From Mogibacterium sp. (GTDB taxonomy: Bacteria > Bacillota > Clostridia > Peptostreptococcales > Anaerovoracaceae), in assembly GCA_016775335.1 (NCBI GenBank), contig JAEUGJ010000011.1, positions 7,160-33,217 of the forward strand: 26,058 bases of DNA, given 5' to 3'. The position numbers and the translations under genes were made by a program. Positions 14,564 to 22,850 of this stretch are shown in pieces (positions within the stretch are counted from its first letter, which is position 1; each line of letters begins with the position of its first letter). The notes under the pieces were generated by a model. It made no database searches. It was not told the origin of the DNA and was given only the letters and a program-made list of their open reading frames with translations.

Positions 14564-16519
14564 ATGTTTAAAGACCCTAAATGCTATGTGGAGTACGTTC
14601 CGGGGAAGAGCTTTAAGGAGGCTTTTGCCAACGACCGTATTCCTCTTCTGTCCACGCACCAGCTTCGGGGCATGGATTACCGGATTACCCGGAAGATTTC
14701 TTATGAGCGGACGGTGAACGACTTTCTGCTGGTGCTGAACGTAAACGATTCCATGCGTTCCCTTCGAAATCGTCCGGATATGGCAGTCCTGCTGAACGAA
14801 CAGGGCGCCTTGATCCGGGAGGACGGGCAGTGGACCCTGTATTTTACGCCGGACGAATTCGAGCGTTCTACTCTGTCGGATGAGGATTCTCTGATTCCGG
14901 TTCTGGCGATTCTGGAGGAGAAATGGGCCTCCGGAAAACTGGCACGCTGCCGGATTCCGAACCGCAGCTTGAAAACTCTGGTGGCCAACACCGCACCGTT
15001 CTCCATTCTGGATGAATACTGCAAATCTCAGCCGGGACAGTACCTGGCGGTGGCGAAGCAGATTGTCACCGACGGACCGGATGAACTGCTGCACCGCGTT
15101 CCCGTGTGCTGGTACAAAAACCTCACCACCGTGGATGTGCGGGAAATCGAGAATTACAACACCGTCAAGATGCTGCTGGACGATTATGCGGAGCAGTGCG
15201 AGGCGGCAGATCTGGGCGAGTGCGTCCAGCCTCTGTCCATCGCCGTTTTCGGCTATCCGGGCTCCGGCAAATCCTTCGGCGTGAAGCAGATTGCGGAGAC
15301 CAGCGGAAATTTTGCGGTGTATGCCATCAACCTGTCTCAGATTGAAAAGCCGGCGGCGCTCTTTGAGGCGCTGGACGAAGCGCTGTCCAATGCGGAGGGC
15401 AGCATCCCGCTGGTGTTCTTCGACGAATTCGATTCTGACCGGGATGGCATCAACCGGGGCTGGCTCCGGTACTTCCTGGCACCGATGCAGGACGGAGAAT
15501 ACTCTCTGTGGGGCAAAACCAAGAAAATCAACAAGGCGGTATTCGTCTTTGCCGGCGGAACTGCGCATTCCTTCAACGACTTTCTGCCGGGAGATGATGA
15601 GGAGCGAATTGCGGAGTTCCAGCGGGTGAAGGGTCCGGATTTCGTCAGCCGTCTGAAGGGCATTCTGAATATCCGGGGGCTGAATCCGGACTGCAAGACG
15701 GACCGCAGCCATATCATCCGCCGGGCGATGCTCCTTCGTCAGCAGATTATTCGTCGGATTCCTTCGGTGTACGATGAGGAGACCGGGAAGGTAAACATTT
15801 CCAACGGACTGCTTTCCGCACTCCTTCGGGTGTCGGAATACCGGCACGGAGCCCGCTCTTTGGAATTCATTCTGGCCATGTGCCGGCTGTCTCACGTGAG
15901 CCGGTTCACGCCGTCCAACCTGCCCATGAACACGCAGCTGGATATTCATCTGAATGTGGCGGATTTCGAGCGAAAGCTCACCTTCGAGCAGATTCTGGGA
16001 AGCATGGTGGAGAAGTACGCCTTTATTTCCCACGAAGAATATCGGAAGCGCCGTCTTCGGGAAGTGTCCATGGAACTGGCCAACGACAGCGATATCCTGC
16101 ATCCGAAAGCGCTGGATCTCATCTGGGAAGAAGAGGAGATGGCGGACTGGGAAGAGCTGGATGAGTTCTTCAAAGAAGGCTACCGCTCCCGCATTCGTTT
16201 CCTGGGGGAACATCTGGTGCAGTTCGATGCGGTGCTGGGCATCCGGCCGATTGTGCCGAACGCGGTGGACACCATTCGGGAACTGTACGGTCCGGACCTA
16301 GAGCTGCTGTCGGAAATCGAACATCGCCGCTGGGTAAAGGACAAGCTGGAGGACGGCTGGACTGCCGGGGTGAAGGACTCCGAGCTGAAGCACTCCTCGG
16401 AGCTGGTTCCGTACGACGAATTGCCGGAGAGCACCAAAGCCTTTATCCGAAAGGAAATCCGGGAGGTGCCAAAACTCCTGAAATCCGTAGGATACGAGCT
16501 CTACCGGAAATCCTATTAG
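14564..16519 (+). CDS. AAA+ ATPase with C-terminal RyR (ryanodine receptor) domain
   Basis: A 651-residue protein of unknown role. Residues 1-220 match nothing I recognise. A AAA+ core follows: Walker A GYPGSGKS (230-237), Walker B LVFFDEFDS (283-291), a sensor-1-like VFAGGTAHS (328-336), and an Arg-rich helical part. Residues about 576-646 fit the RyR domain: EIEHRRWVKDKLEDGWTAG, then SSELVPYDELP and a final helix ending KSVGYEL. RyR domains in bacteria are thought to sense small ligands, but no ligand is proven for this protein. ATG 14564 follows GGAAAGGA, 5 nt after thiF, so it is probably co-transcribed with the thi genes or from the candidate promoter at 13757. No signal peptide or membrane segment is seen. 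The domain calls are fairly firm and the function is open. Confidence 0.85.
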   Translation: MFKDPKCYVEYVPGKSFKEAFANDRIPLLSTHQLRGMDYRITRKISYERTVNDFLLVLNVNDSMRSLRNRPDMAVLLNEQGALIREDGQWTLYFTPDEFERSTLSDEDSLIPVLAILEEKWASGKLARCRIPNRSLKTLVANTAPFSILDEYCKSQPGQYLAVAKQIVTDGPDELLHRVPVCWYKNLTTVDVREIENYNTVKMLLDDYAEQCEAADLGECVQPLSIAVFGYPGSGKSFGVKQIAETSGNFAVYAINLSQIEKPAALFEALDEALSNAEGSIPLVFFDEFDSDRDGINRGWLRYFLAPMQDGEYSLWGKTKKINKAVFVFAGGTAHSFNDFLPGDDEERIAEFQRVKGPDFVSRLKGILNIRGLNPDCKTDRSHIIRRAMLLRQQIIRRIPSVYDEETGKVNISNGLLSALLRVSEYRHGARSLEFILAMCRLSHVSRFTPSNLPMNTQLDIHLNVADFERKLTFEQILGSMVEKYAFISHEEYRKRRLREVSMELANDSDILHPKALDLIWEEEEMADWEELDEFFKEGYRSRIRFLGEHLVQFDAVLGIRPIVPNAVDTIRELYGPDLELLSEIEHRRWVKDKLEDGWTAGVKDSELKHSSELVPYDELPESTKAFIRKEIREVPKLLKSVGYELYRKSY

Positions 16520-16534
16520 ATTACATATAAAAAC

Positions 16535-16570
16535 AGACGCCATACCGAATCCTTTGGTGTGGCGTCTTTC
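16535..16570. terminator. Bidirectional terminator between the thi operon and niaR
   Basis: A 12-bp stem (16535-16546 with 16556-16567, one G-T wobble) with a 9-base loop is followed by TTTCTCTT rightward and by TTTTTAT on the minus strand. It ends the thi operon and the converging regulator gene. Confidence 0.9.
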
Positions 16571-16592
16571 TCTTATTCTACTCAATCCAATC

Positions 16593-17144
16593 CTATTCCT
16601 CCGGCGGTCCGAAGTGCACCGGCTCTTCCGGCTGCAGCGGCGCCAGATAATTGTTTTGATGCAGTTCCTCCTGAATGACATCCAGAATCTCCTCGCTGTC
16701 CGCAATTACGGTATGGTAGTGGTAGCCGGAAGTGGAGCGGGAAAGCAATCTGCTTTTACCCCCGTGCATTTCCGCCATGTAATGGGACACGTCCAGGCGG
16801 GAGCGGATGTTCAGTTCGCCGCGAACCACGCCGTACACCCGATGGTAGATAAAAACATCTTTGATGGTGCCGCCCAGATCCACAATCCGAGTGAGTTCGT
16901 CCTCCACTTCCTCTTCCGTGTGGATGACCTTGAAGACGCGAGTCGCCCGGCCGGTGCTTCGCTCCAGCAGGTAGCCTCGGTTGGTGGGAGTGATGTGAAT
17001 GCCTTGCGCCCGAAGGAGGGCGATGTCCTGCACGATGACCTGGCGGCTGACCCCGAAGGTTTTGGCCAGGGCACTGCCGGAGATGGCGCGGCCGCTGTTC
17101 TGCAATTTCTGAAGTATTTCGGATCGTCGAATTTCGCCGTTCAT
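16593..17144 (-). CDS. niaR: NiaR-type transcriptional repressor (HTH plus 3H domain)
   Basis: A 183-residue regulator. Residues 5-60 are a winged helix-turn-helix (SGSALAKTFGVSRQVIVQDIALLRAQG). Residues about 70-172 are a 3H domain with His75, Glu83, His101, His142 and His144. The His75/Glu83/His142-x-His144 spacing resembles the metal site described for Thermotoga TM1602. Family members (B. subtilis YrxA/NiaR) repress NAD synthesis and niacin uptake genes when nicotinic acid is present. No NAD gene is in the window, so its targets lie elsewhere. The start follows AGGAGG on the minus strand. It converges with the thi operon and is divergent from the Na/phosphate gene. Confidence 0.9.
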   Translation of the reverse strand: MNGEIRRSEILQKLQNSGRAISGSALAKTFGVSRQVIVQDIALLRAQGIHITPTNRGYLLERSTGRATRVFKVIHTEEEVEDELTRIVDLGGTIKDVFIYHRVYGVVRGELNIRSRLDVSHYMAEMHGGKSRLLSRSTSGYHYHTVIADSEEILDVIQEELHQNNYLAPLQPEEPVHFGPPEE

Positions 17145-17188
17145 GGGGCCGCCTCCTGTTCGTGTTCTATCGGTTATTTATCACTGCT

Positions 17189-17194
17189 ATTATA
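17189..17194 (-). promoter_or_regulatory. Candidate -10 box of niaR
   Basis: TATAAT on the minus strand, about 45 bases before the niaR start. No recognisable -35 at 16-18 bp. Confidence 0.35.
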
Positions 17195-17259
17195 CACCAT
17201 TCCTGGCTGTCCGTGGGACTTTACAAAGATTTGATATTTGATTTACATCTCGCTGATAG

Positions 17260-17285
17260 TTGTAAAATCCATTCTCCGCTACAAT
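17260..17285 (+). promoter_or_regulatory. Candidate promoter of the Na/phosphate cotransporter gene
   Basis: TACAAT (17280-17285) is preceded by TTGTAA (17260-17265), but the spacer is only 14 bp. TAGTTG at 17257 gives 17 bp but is a weaker match. Low confidence in the -35. Confidence 0.35.
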
Positions 17286-17313
17286 AACCGTAGAAGAACA
17301 GGAGGATAGAAAA

Positions 17314-19083
17314 ATGAACGAGACTTTACAGACATTATTTGGTCTGCTGGGAGGACTGGCAATTTTCCTTTACGGAATGAATAAAATGAGCGATGCCCTT
17401 CAGAAGGCGGCCGGAGATAAGATGAAGCGGATTCTGGGATTCCTGACCAAAAATCCGGTAATGGGTGTTTTGGCCGGCGCACTGGTAACGGCAGTGCTCC
17501 AGAGCAGTTCCGCCACCACCGTTATGATTATCGGATTCGTCAGTGCCGGGCTGATTAGCATGCCCCAGGCGATTTCCGTGATTTTCGGTGCCAACATCGG
17601 TACCACAATGACAGCACAGTTGCTGGCGTTTAAGCTCAGCGACTACATCTACCCGATTATTTTCATCGGATTTATCATGTACTTCATCGCAAAGAAAGAC
17701 AAAATCAAACAGATCGGTATGGTCATCTTCTCCTTTGGATTGCTGTTTGAAGGAATTGAAATCATGGGCAGCGTCATGAAGCCGTTGGCCACCAGCGATG
17801 TGTTCATCCAGCTGATGGGTCAGGTGAAAGACATGCCGATTCTGGGTGTCGCTCTGGGAACCGTGATGACCCTGGTGGTGCAGAGTAGCTCTGCTACCAT
17901 TGCGGTACTTCAGAACTTCGCCAGCCAAGCCGGGCCGGACGGTGTCACCAGTATCATCGGATTGGCCGGTGCGATTCCGATTCTTTTGGGAGACAATATC
18001 GGTACCACCATCACCGCAATCCTGGCATCCATCGGACAGTCCAGAGATGCCAAGAGAGTTGCGGCGGCGCACTGTACCTTTAACATAACGGGAGCGGCAG
18101 TGGCGTTCTGCATTCTTCCGTACTTTGCAAAAGTCGTACAGTACATTTCCACCAAAGGGCCGGAGGTGTCCGTCATCTCCAGACAGATTGCCAATGCCCA
18201 CACGCTGTTCAACGTAACGGTAACCCTGATCTGGCTGCCGCTGATTCCGCTGATGGTTCGCTGGGTCAGCTGGCTGATTAAGGGAGAGCGCAAACCGGCA
18301 GAGAGCCTGGGCGAACCGAAGTTCCTGGACCGCCACGTGCTGACTCAGCCGTCCGCTGCACTGTACCTGGTATCCCGTGAAATCGGAAACGTTGCCAACC
18401 TGGTGGTGGACATGCTGCAGTCCGCGAAAGACATCGTGAAGAAATCGACATCTACGGAAGAAGAAACCCAGCTGCAGGATTTGTCTGCCGGTATTCGCGA
18501 ACTTCACCAGAAGGTTTCGGAATACATCGTGCAGCTCTATGAAGAGAGTAAAATGAATGACACGCAGTCCGAGCAGGCGGCCGGACTTCTGGGGGTTGTC
18601 ACTACGCTGAAGAGAATGGCGATTCGAAGCAACGAAATTCTGGCACAGATTCACAATATCATGAACAGCGGCCGAAACCTTTCCGGCATTGCCAGAGGGG
18701 AGTTGGTAGAATGCTTTGAAGAGATTCAGCAATTCTTTACACTGGCCATGGATGCGGTGGCGTACGATACGCCGATTACCATGGAGCAGATTAACAAATC
18801 CAAAGCAAGACTTCGCCGCTCGCAGAAGAGCTTCCGAAAGGCGCATCTGAAGAGAGTGCAGAACGGAGAATGCGATGCGGGATTGACGGATGATTTCAAC
18901 GACATCATCTACAACATGGAACGTCTGGTGGACGATTGCGTGGAAATTGCCACTGAAGCGCAGGATAATGTGCATTTCGTACAGCGTTCCGAAGTCGGCG
19001 TGATTCTGCCGGATACGGTGGAGCCGGAAGAAGGACTGCCGGAGGGACCGGCAGGCGCGGATTTCAGCAGTGTAAACGGGTAA
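17314..19083 (+). CDS. Na/phosphate cotransporter family protein with PhoU-like C-terminal domain
   Basis: A 589-residue protein of the NptA/PNaS family. Residues 1-330 are membrane-embedded with the two inverted signature repeats: QSSSATT (63-69) with GANIGTT (92-98), and QSSSATI (190-196) with GDNIGTT (226-232). Residues about 345-560 are soluble helices of the PhoU type (SREIGNVANLVVDMLQSAKDIV, LVDDCVEIATEAQDNV). Bacterial members import phosphate with sodium; the PhoU-like tail may gate the channel. Direction and substrate are inferred from the family. AGGAGG at 17300-17305 sets the start. Monocistronic, with its own terminator. Confidence 0.92.
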   Translation: MNETLQTLFGLLGGLAIFLYGMNKMSDALQKAAGDKMKRILGFLTKNPVMGVLAGALVTAVLQSSSATTVMIIGFVSAGLISMPQAISVIFGANIGTTMTAQLLAFKLSDYIYPIIFIGFIMYFIAKKDKIKQIGMVIFSFGLLFEGIEIMGSVMKPLATSDVFIQLMGQVKDMPILGVALGTVMTLVVQSSSATIAVLQNFASQAGPDGVTSIIGLAGAIPILLGDNIGTTITAILASIGQSRDAKRVAAAHCTFNITGAAVAFCILPYFAKVVQYISTKGPEVSVISRQIANAHTLFNVTVTLIWLPLIPLMVRWVSWLIKGERKPAESLGEPKFLDRHVLTQPSAALYLVSREIGNVANLVVDMLQSAKDIVKKSTSTEEETQLQDLSAGIRELHQKVSEYIVQLYEESKMNDTQSEQAAGLLGVVTTLKRMAIRSNEILAQIHNIMNSGRNLSGIARGELVECFEEIQQFFTLAMDAVAYDTPITMEQINKSKARLRRSQKSFRKAHLKRVQNGECDAGLTDDFNDIIYNMERLVDDCVEIATEAQDNVHFVQRSEVGVILPDTVEPEEGLPEGPAGADFSSVNG

Positions 19084-19149
19084 ATTATCGGATTTGGCTC
19101 CTGTAGTTCTATCCTGTAGGCTGAACCGGTAGTTTAATACATTCGTAGA

Positions 19150-19184
19150 GGAAATGCACCCTTTTGGGGCATTTCCTTTTTTTT
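19150..19184 (+). terminator. Terminator after the Na/phosphate gene
   Basis: GGAAATGC/GCATTTCC plus CCC/GGG over a TTTT loop (one bulged A), followed by eight Ts (19177-19184). Confidence 0.93.
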
Positions 19185-19195
19185 ACGAAAAAAAA

Positions 19196-19204
19196 TGTTA
19201 CTAT
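19196..19204 (+). promoter_or_regulatory. Candidate extended -10 promoter for the serine acetyltransferase gene
   Basis: TGtTACTAT lies about 46 bases before the start codon. The -35 region falls in the T-run of the preceding terminator and matches poorly. I saw no T-box or S-box element in this short leader. Confidence 0.45.
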
Positions 19205-19250
19205 AGAACAAAATGTGTATGATTTAATGAAAGAAAGGGGAAAACGACCC

Positions 19251-20267
19251 ATGGCGGAGAAGATGGCAAGGGCGTATGAGGGCGCGGAGAATTACATTCC
19301 GGTGCCGGAGGATTGCAGCGACGAGGAGATGAATCTGGAAGTGGAACAGGTCGTGGCCGGAATCCTGAAGGATTATCAGAAGGGGCGGGATATCGACAAT
19401 CTCAAGTTCTTCGAGCAGCCGGACCGGGATCAGATTGTGGTGATTCTGGATGAACTTCTGGCAGTGCTGTTCCCGGGATATTATCGGGAGAAGGTGTACC
19501 ATACGGTGCACACGGAGACCAAGATTTCCGTGATTATCGAAGACGTGATGTACCGGCTGCGGAAGCAGATTGAGCTGGCACTTCTGTACGATGAGCGGTA
19601 TGCGGATGTGGACCGGGCGCAGCGGAAAAAGGCGGCAAAAAAAATCACGCTGGAGTTCTTCCGGCAGCTTCCGGAAATCCGGGAATATTTGGATACGGAT
19701 ATCGAGGCGACTTTTGAAGGTGACCCGGCAGCCAACAGCAAACACGAAATTGTTTTATCGTACCCGGGAATTCTGGCGACGGCAATCTATCGATTGGCTC
19801 ATGGTCTGCAGCGTCTGAACGTGCCGTTGATTCCTCGTATGATGACGGAATACTCCCACACTAAGACGGGGGTGGATATCCATCCGGGGGCAAAGATCGG
19901 AAAATACTTCTGCATCGACCATGCCACCGGCGTTGTTGTGGGTTCCACGTCGGTAATTGGGGAACACGTGAAGATCTATCAGGGCGTGACCATCGGTGCC
20001 CTGTCCACGAAGGACGGTCAGAAGATGCACGGAACCAAGCGGCACCCAACTATCGAGGATTACGTAACCCTGTACTCCGGCGCTTCGGTGCTGGGCGGTC
20101 GTACCGTCATCGGTGAGGGCGCGGTCATCGGCGGCAACGCTTTTGTGACGAAATCCGTGGAGCCGCACACCACCGTTACCATTAAAACCCATGAGCTGGT
20201 GGTGGACCGAAAGAGCCACAAGAAGACCGACGAGAAGGAACTGGAGCAGGACGATAATTTAATCTAA
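19251..20267 (+). CDS. Serine O-acetyltransferase, EpsC type
   Basis: A 338-residue serine acetyltransferase (CysE function), which makes O-acetylserine from serine and acetyl-CoA, the first step of cysteine synthesis. Residues 1-190 are an alpha-helical N-terminal domain longer than in E. coli CysE. Residues about 200-310 form the left-handed beta helix of hexapeptide repeats: HPGAKIGKYFCIDHATGVVVG (active His in DHATG), STSVIGEHVKIYQGVTIGALS, KRHPTIEDYVTLYSGASVLGG. The C-terminus is charged and ends EQDDNLI. ATG 19251 is preferred (AAAGGGG about 10 nt upstream); 19227 and 19164 are in frame, but the first lacks a ribosome site and the second lies in the terminator. No cysK is adjacent. Confidence 0.93.
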   Translation: MAEKMARAYEGAENYIPVPEDCSDEEMNLEVEQVVAGILKDYQKGRDIDNLKFFEQPDRDQIVVILDELLAVLFPGYYREKVYHTVHTETKISVIIEDVMYRLRKQIELALLYDERYADVDRAQRKKAAKKITLEFFRQLPEIREYLDTDIEATFEGDPAANSKHEIVLSYPGILATAIYRLAHGLQRLNVPLIPRMMTEYSHTKTGVDIHPGAKIGKYFCIDHATGVVVGSTSVIGEHVKIYQGVTIGALSTKDGQKMHGTKRHPTIEDYVTLYSGASVLGGRTVIGEGAVIGGNAFVTKSVEPHTTVTIKTHELVVDRKSHKKTDEKELEQDDNLI

Positions 20268-20305
20268 GAAAATGCATGAAAATATGTACAGAAAATTCGC
20301 CTGAA

Positions 20306-20348
20306 GTTGATGTATAATAACAACCATGTATCACTGCATCAACGTTGA
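20306..20348 (+). promoter_or_regulatory. Promoter and operator candidate of the NCS2 permease gene
   Basis: TATAAT (20313-20318), weak -35. It is bracketed by GTTGATG (20306-20312) and CATCAAC (20337-20343), a 7-bp inverted pair. The right arm merges with a perfect 10-bp palindrome TCAACGTTGA (20339-20348) just ahead of the ribosome site. The repeated TTGA half-sites suggest a repressor site; the regulator is unknown. Confidence 0.45.
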
Positions 20349-20366
20349 GATAAGAAAGGGGAATGA

Positions 20367-21692
20367 ATGAATAATTCAAAAGCTGATATTTCCAATATTT
20401 ACAACCTGAACGGAAGAGTTCCGCTGGGAAAAGCGGTTCCGTTCGGACTGCAACATATCCTGGCGATGTTCGTCGCGAATATCGCGCCGCTGATTATCGT
20501 GGCAAACGCCTGTCACCTGGGGTCCGGTGAAACGGCTAAGCTGATTCAGACCACCATGGTGATTGCCGGAATCGGTACGCTGATTCAGCTGTTTCCGATA
20601 TGGAAGGTGGGTTCGGGACTGCCAATCGTAATGGGCATCAGCTTTACGTTCGTGTCCGTGGCCTGCACCGTCGGTGCTCAGTATGGCTATAATGCCATCG
20701 TCGGCGCGGTCATCGTCGGCGGCTTCATTGAAGGAACCATCGGCCTCTTTGCAAAATATTGGACCAAACTCATCACGCCGATTGTTTCCGCCAGCGTCGT
20801 AACGGCCATCGGATTTTCTCTGCTGTCCGTCGGTGCCGCTTCCTTCGGCGGCGGCAGCGGAAACGATCGGTTCGGTTCGGTGCAGAACTGGATTTTGGGA
20901 ACGGTAACGCTGTTGAGCTGCCTGATTTTCGATATGTTGGCAAAATCCTACTGGAAACAGCTGTCCGTGCTTTTCGGATTGGTGGTGGGCTATATCCTCG
21001 CCGTATTCATGGGGGCGGTGGATTTCTCCGCACTGCATGACACCGCAGCGGTGAGCCTTCCGTCCATCATGCCGTTCAAGCCGGTGTTCAAAGCCAGCGC
21101 CATCGTGTCCATGACGTTAATCTTCCTGGTGTCCGCCACAGAGACCATCGGCGATACCTCCGCGCTTGCAATCTCCGGATTGAACCGGTCGGTAACGGTA
21201 AAGGAAACCGAGGGTTCCATTGCCTGTGACGGATATGCCAGCATGCTGTCCGGTATCCTGGGATGCCTCCCGGTTACTTCCTTCAGCCAGAACGTGGGAC
21301 TGATTGCCATGACAAAAGTCGTGAACCGGATGGTTATCGGAGTGGGTGCCTGCATCATGATTCTGGCGGGAATATTCCCGTTCTTTGGTGCCGTACTGGC
21401 GACCCTTCCGGATGCGGTGCTGGGCGGCTGCACCATCATGATGTTCGGCAGTATCGTCGTAAGCGGCATGAAGATGATCGCGGCCTGCGGCTTCGAACAG
21501 CGGAACATCACCATTGCGGCGCTGTCTCTGGGAATCGGAATCGGTTTCACCCAGGTTCCGGAAATCTTCAGCGTGTTTCCGCCGATTATCTACACCGTAT
21601 TTGCGGAAAACTGCGTTGCGGTAGTGTTCATCGTTGCGGTAGTGGCAAACCTGATTTTGCCAAAGGACAGCGAAGCGACGAAAGGGGAATAG
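20367..21692 (+). CDS. NCS2 family uracil/xanthine permease
   Basis: A 441-residue nucleobase:cation symporter of the NAT/NCS2 family, with about 14 membrane segments expected. It opens with the family motif FGLQHILAMFVANIAPL, and has SATETIGDTSALA (the acidic residue of TM8) and the NAT signature stretch SFSQNVGLIAMTKVVNR. The Q-N-x-G form of the signature fits purine (xanthine or urate) transporters better than uracil-only ones, but specificity is not settled. ATG 20367 follows AAAGGGG; an ATG four bases earlier is out of frame and stops at once. No purine riboswitch was seen in the 99-base leader. A strong terminator follows. Confidence 0.93.
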   Translation: MNNSKADISNIYNLNGRVPLGKAVPFGLQHILAMFVANIAPLIIVANACHLGSGETAKLIQTTMVIAGIGTLIQLFPIWKVGSGLPIVMGISFTFVSVACTVGAQYGYNAIVGAVIVGGFIEGTIGLFAKYWTKLITPIVSASVVTAIGFSLLSVGAASFGGGSGNDRFGSVQNWILGTVTLLSCLIFDMLAKSYWKQLSVLFGLVVGYILAVFMGAVDFSALHDTAAVSLPSIMPFKPVFKASAIVSMTLIFLVSATETIGDTSALAISGLNRSVTVKETEGSIACDGYASMLSGILGCLPVTSFSQNVGLIAMTKVVNRMVIGVGACIMILAGIFPFFGAVLATLPDAVLGGCTIMMFGSIVVSGMKMIAACGFEQRNITIAALSLGIGIGFTQVPEIFSVFPPIIYTVFAENCVAVVFIVAVVANLILPKDSEATKGE

Positions 21693-21698
21693 TTACCA

Positions 21699-21751
21699 AA
21701 AATGATGCACGAAGGCTCTTGTTAACCTTTGTGCATCATTTTCTGTTTTTT
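21699..21751 (+). terminator. Terminator of the NCS2 permease gene
   Basis: A 17-bp stem (21699-21715 with 21726-21742, one G-U) with a 10-base loop is followed by CTGTTTTTT. Confidence 0.95.
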
Positions 21752-21801
21752 GATTCGTTTCATTTGTATTGCCGCTTTCGATAAAAAAACAAAAACACCT
21801 C

Positions 21802-21831
21802 TTGCATTTTCCATTGCATTAGTGCTATAAT
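21802..21831 (+). promoter_or_regulatory. Promoter of the unknown protein-dut-dgt-dnaG-rpoD cluster
   Basis: TTGCAT (21802-21807), an 18-bp spacer, TATAAT (21826-21831) with extended TGC. A second TTGCAT occurs at 21814. It is the only good promoter seen before rpoD, though others within the genes are possible. Confidence 0.75.
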
Positions 21832-21893
21832 GTAAAACTGAATAATTTTAGGTACATATTTTCCGTAAAGGGAAAAGTGAGTAAGGAAAAAGG

Positions 21894-22394
21894 ATGGATA
21901 AGACGGAATTTTACAATGTTCTGGATATTTCAGATCCGGAAGAATTTACCTATTACGAGAACATGGCCTCCCTTTTGGAGGAGGATCAGACCATAGAACA
22001 GAACCTGATTGACGATTTGCTGCGGGAGGTGGATTTCACCCAGTTTCGGGATTTGGCGAAATCCTATTTCGAAGAATTTCTCAACCGGGTGCCGGACGAG
22101 GAGACGGACCTCTACTTCCTGGCGGATACCATGCGCCGCTCGGTAGTGGGATGTGAAGATCCGGAAAGTCTGGCGGATGCCATCTACCGGTTCCGAAAGT
22201 GGTACATCGTGGAACCTTCGGTCATCGACCGAAACACCGGAGAAGAACTTTGCGTTCGGGATGCGCGGTACAATATCAGTGCGGCCGCATTCCTGGGAGA
22301 GAAACCGGAATACGATTTTCACAAGGCCTACAACTACGAGATTGACGGCTACGATGTCTCCGTACAGGATATGGTAGAGGGAACAGAGCTATAG
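21894..22394 (+). CDS. Uncharacterised acidic protein upstream of dut
   Basis: A 166-residue soluble, strongly acidic protein that I do not recognise. It has no signal peptide, membrane segment, cysteine cluster or obvious nucleotide motif. It is mostly helical in appearance (FTYYENMASLLEEDQTIEQNLIDDLLREVDF) and has a Tyr-rich end (YDFHKAYNYEIDGYDVSVQDMV). ATG 21894 has AAGGA at 6-nt spacing. It is the first gene of a cluster, 14 nt before dut, and its composition matches its neighbours, so it is a genuine gene. A link to nucleotide metabolism or replication is only a neighbourhood inference. Confidence 0.8.
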   Translation: MDKTEFYNVLDISDPEEFTYYENMASLLEEDQTIEQNLIDDLLREVDFTQFRDLAKSYFEEFLNRVPDEETDLYFLADTMRRSVVGCEDPESLADAIYRFRKWYIVEPSVIDRNTGEELCVRDARYNISAAAFLGEKPEYDFHKAYNYEIDGYDVSVQDMVEGTEL

Positions 22395-22408
22395 AAAGGA
22401 ATCAGCTG

Positions 22409-22843
22409 ATGAAGTTAAGAATAATTTCCGAGAGCGGAAACATTCCGGCTTATGCCACAGAGGGTGCTTCCGGAATGGACCTGAAGGCCTATCTGCAGGA
22501 ACCCATGGTGCTTCAGCCGATGGAGCGCCGCCTGGTACCTACCGGCATTTATGTGGAAATTCCCCGGGGCTATGAAGGCCAGGTTCGGGCCAGATCCGGG
22601 CTGGCCATTAAGAAGGGCATCGGCCTGGTGAACGGAATCGGAACCATCGATTCCGACTACCGGGGAGAACTGAAGGTGCCGCTGATTAACTGGGGTTCGG
22701 AGCCGTTTGAAATTCAGAACGGGGATCGAATTGCCCAGCTGGTGATTGCAAAATACGAGCGAGTGGAAGTGGAAGTGACCACCGAGCTGCAGGATACGGT
22801 TCGCGGAGAAGGCGGTTTCGGCCACACAGGAATCAAGGGCTAG
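22409..22843 (+). CDS. dut: dUTP diphosphatase
   Basis: A 144-residue trimeric dUTPase that converts dUTP to dUMP plus pyrophosphate, keeping uracil out of DNA and feeding dTMP synthesis. All five motifs are present: GASGMDLKAY (motif 1), RARSGLAIKKG (2, Ser63), NGIGTIDSDYRGELKV (3, catalytic Asp81), DRIAQLVI (4) and RGEGGFGHTG (5), where His replaces the more common Ser. Length is typical. AAAGGA precedes the ATG. It ends 7 nt before the dGTPase-like gene. Confidence 0.97.
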   Translation: MKLRIISESGNIPAYATEGASGMDLKAYLQEPMVLQPMERRLVPTGIYVEIPRGYEGQVRARSGLAIKKGIGLVNGIGTIDSDYRGELKVPLINWGSEPFEIQNGDRIAQLVIAKYERVEVEVTTELQDTVRGEGGFGHTGIKG

Positions 22844-22850
22844 GATAACA

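Noticed and set aside
14303..16213. A 636-codon minus-strand frame opposite thiF and the AAA+/RyR gene
   Set aside because: Same shadow effect; the plus frame has Walker motifs and a RyR domain, and the minus frame shows no family motif.
19100..19119. Direct repeat CCTGTAG (twice) after the Na/phosphate gene
   Set aside because: Two 7-base copies in a short spacer are too little to support an attachment site or target duplication.
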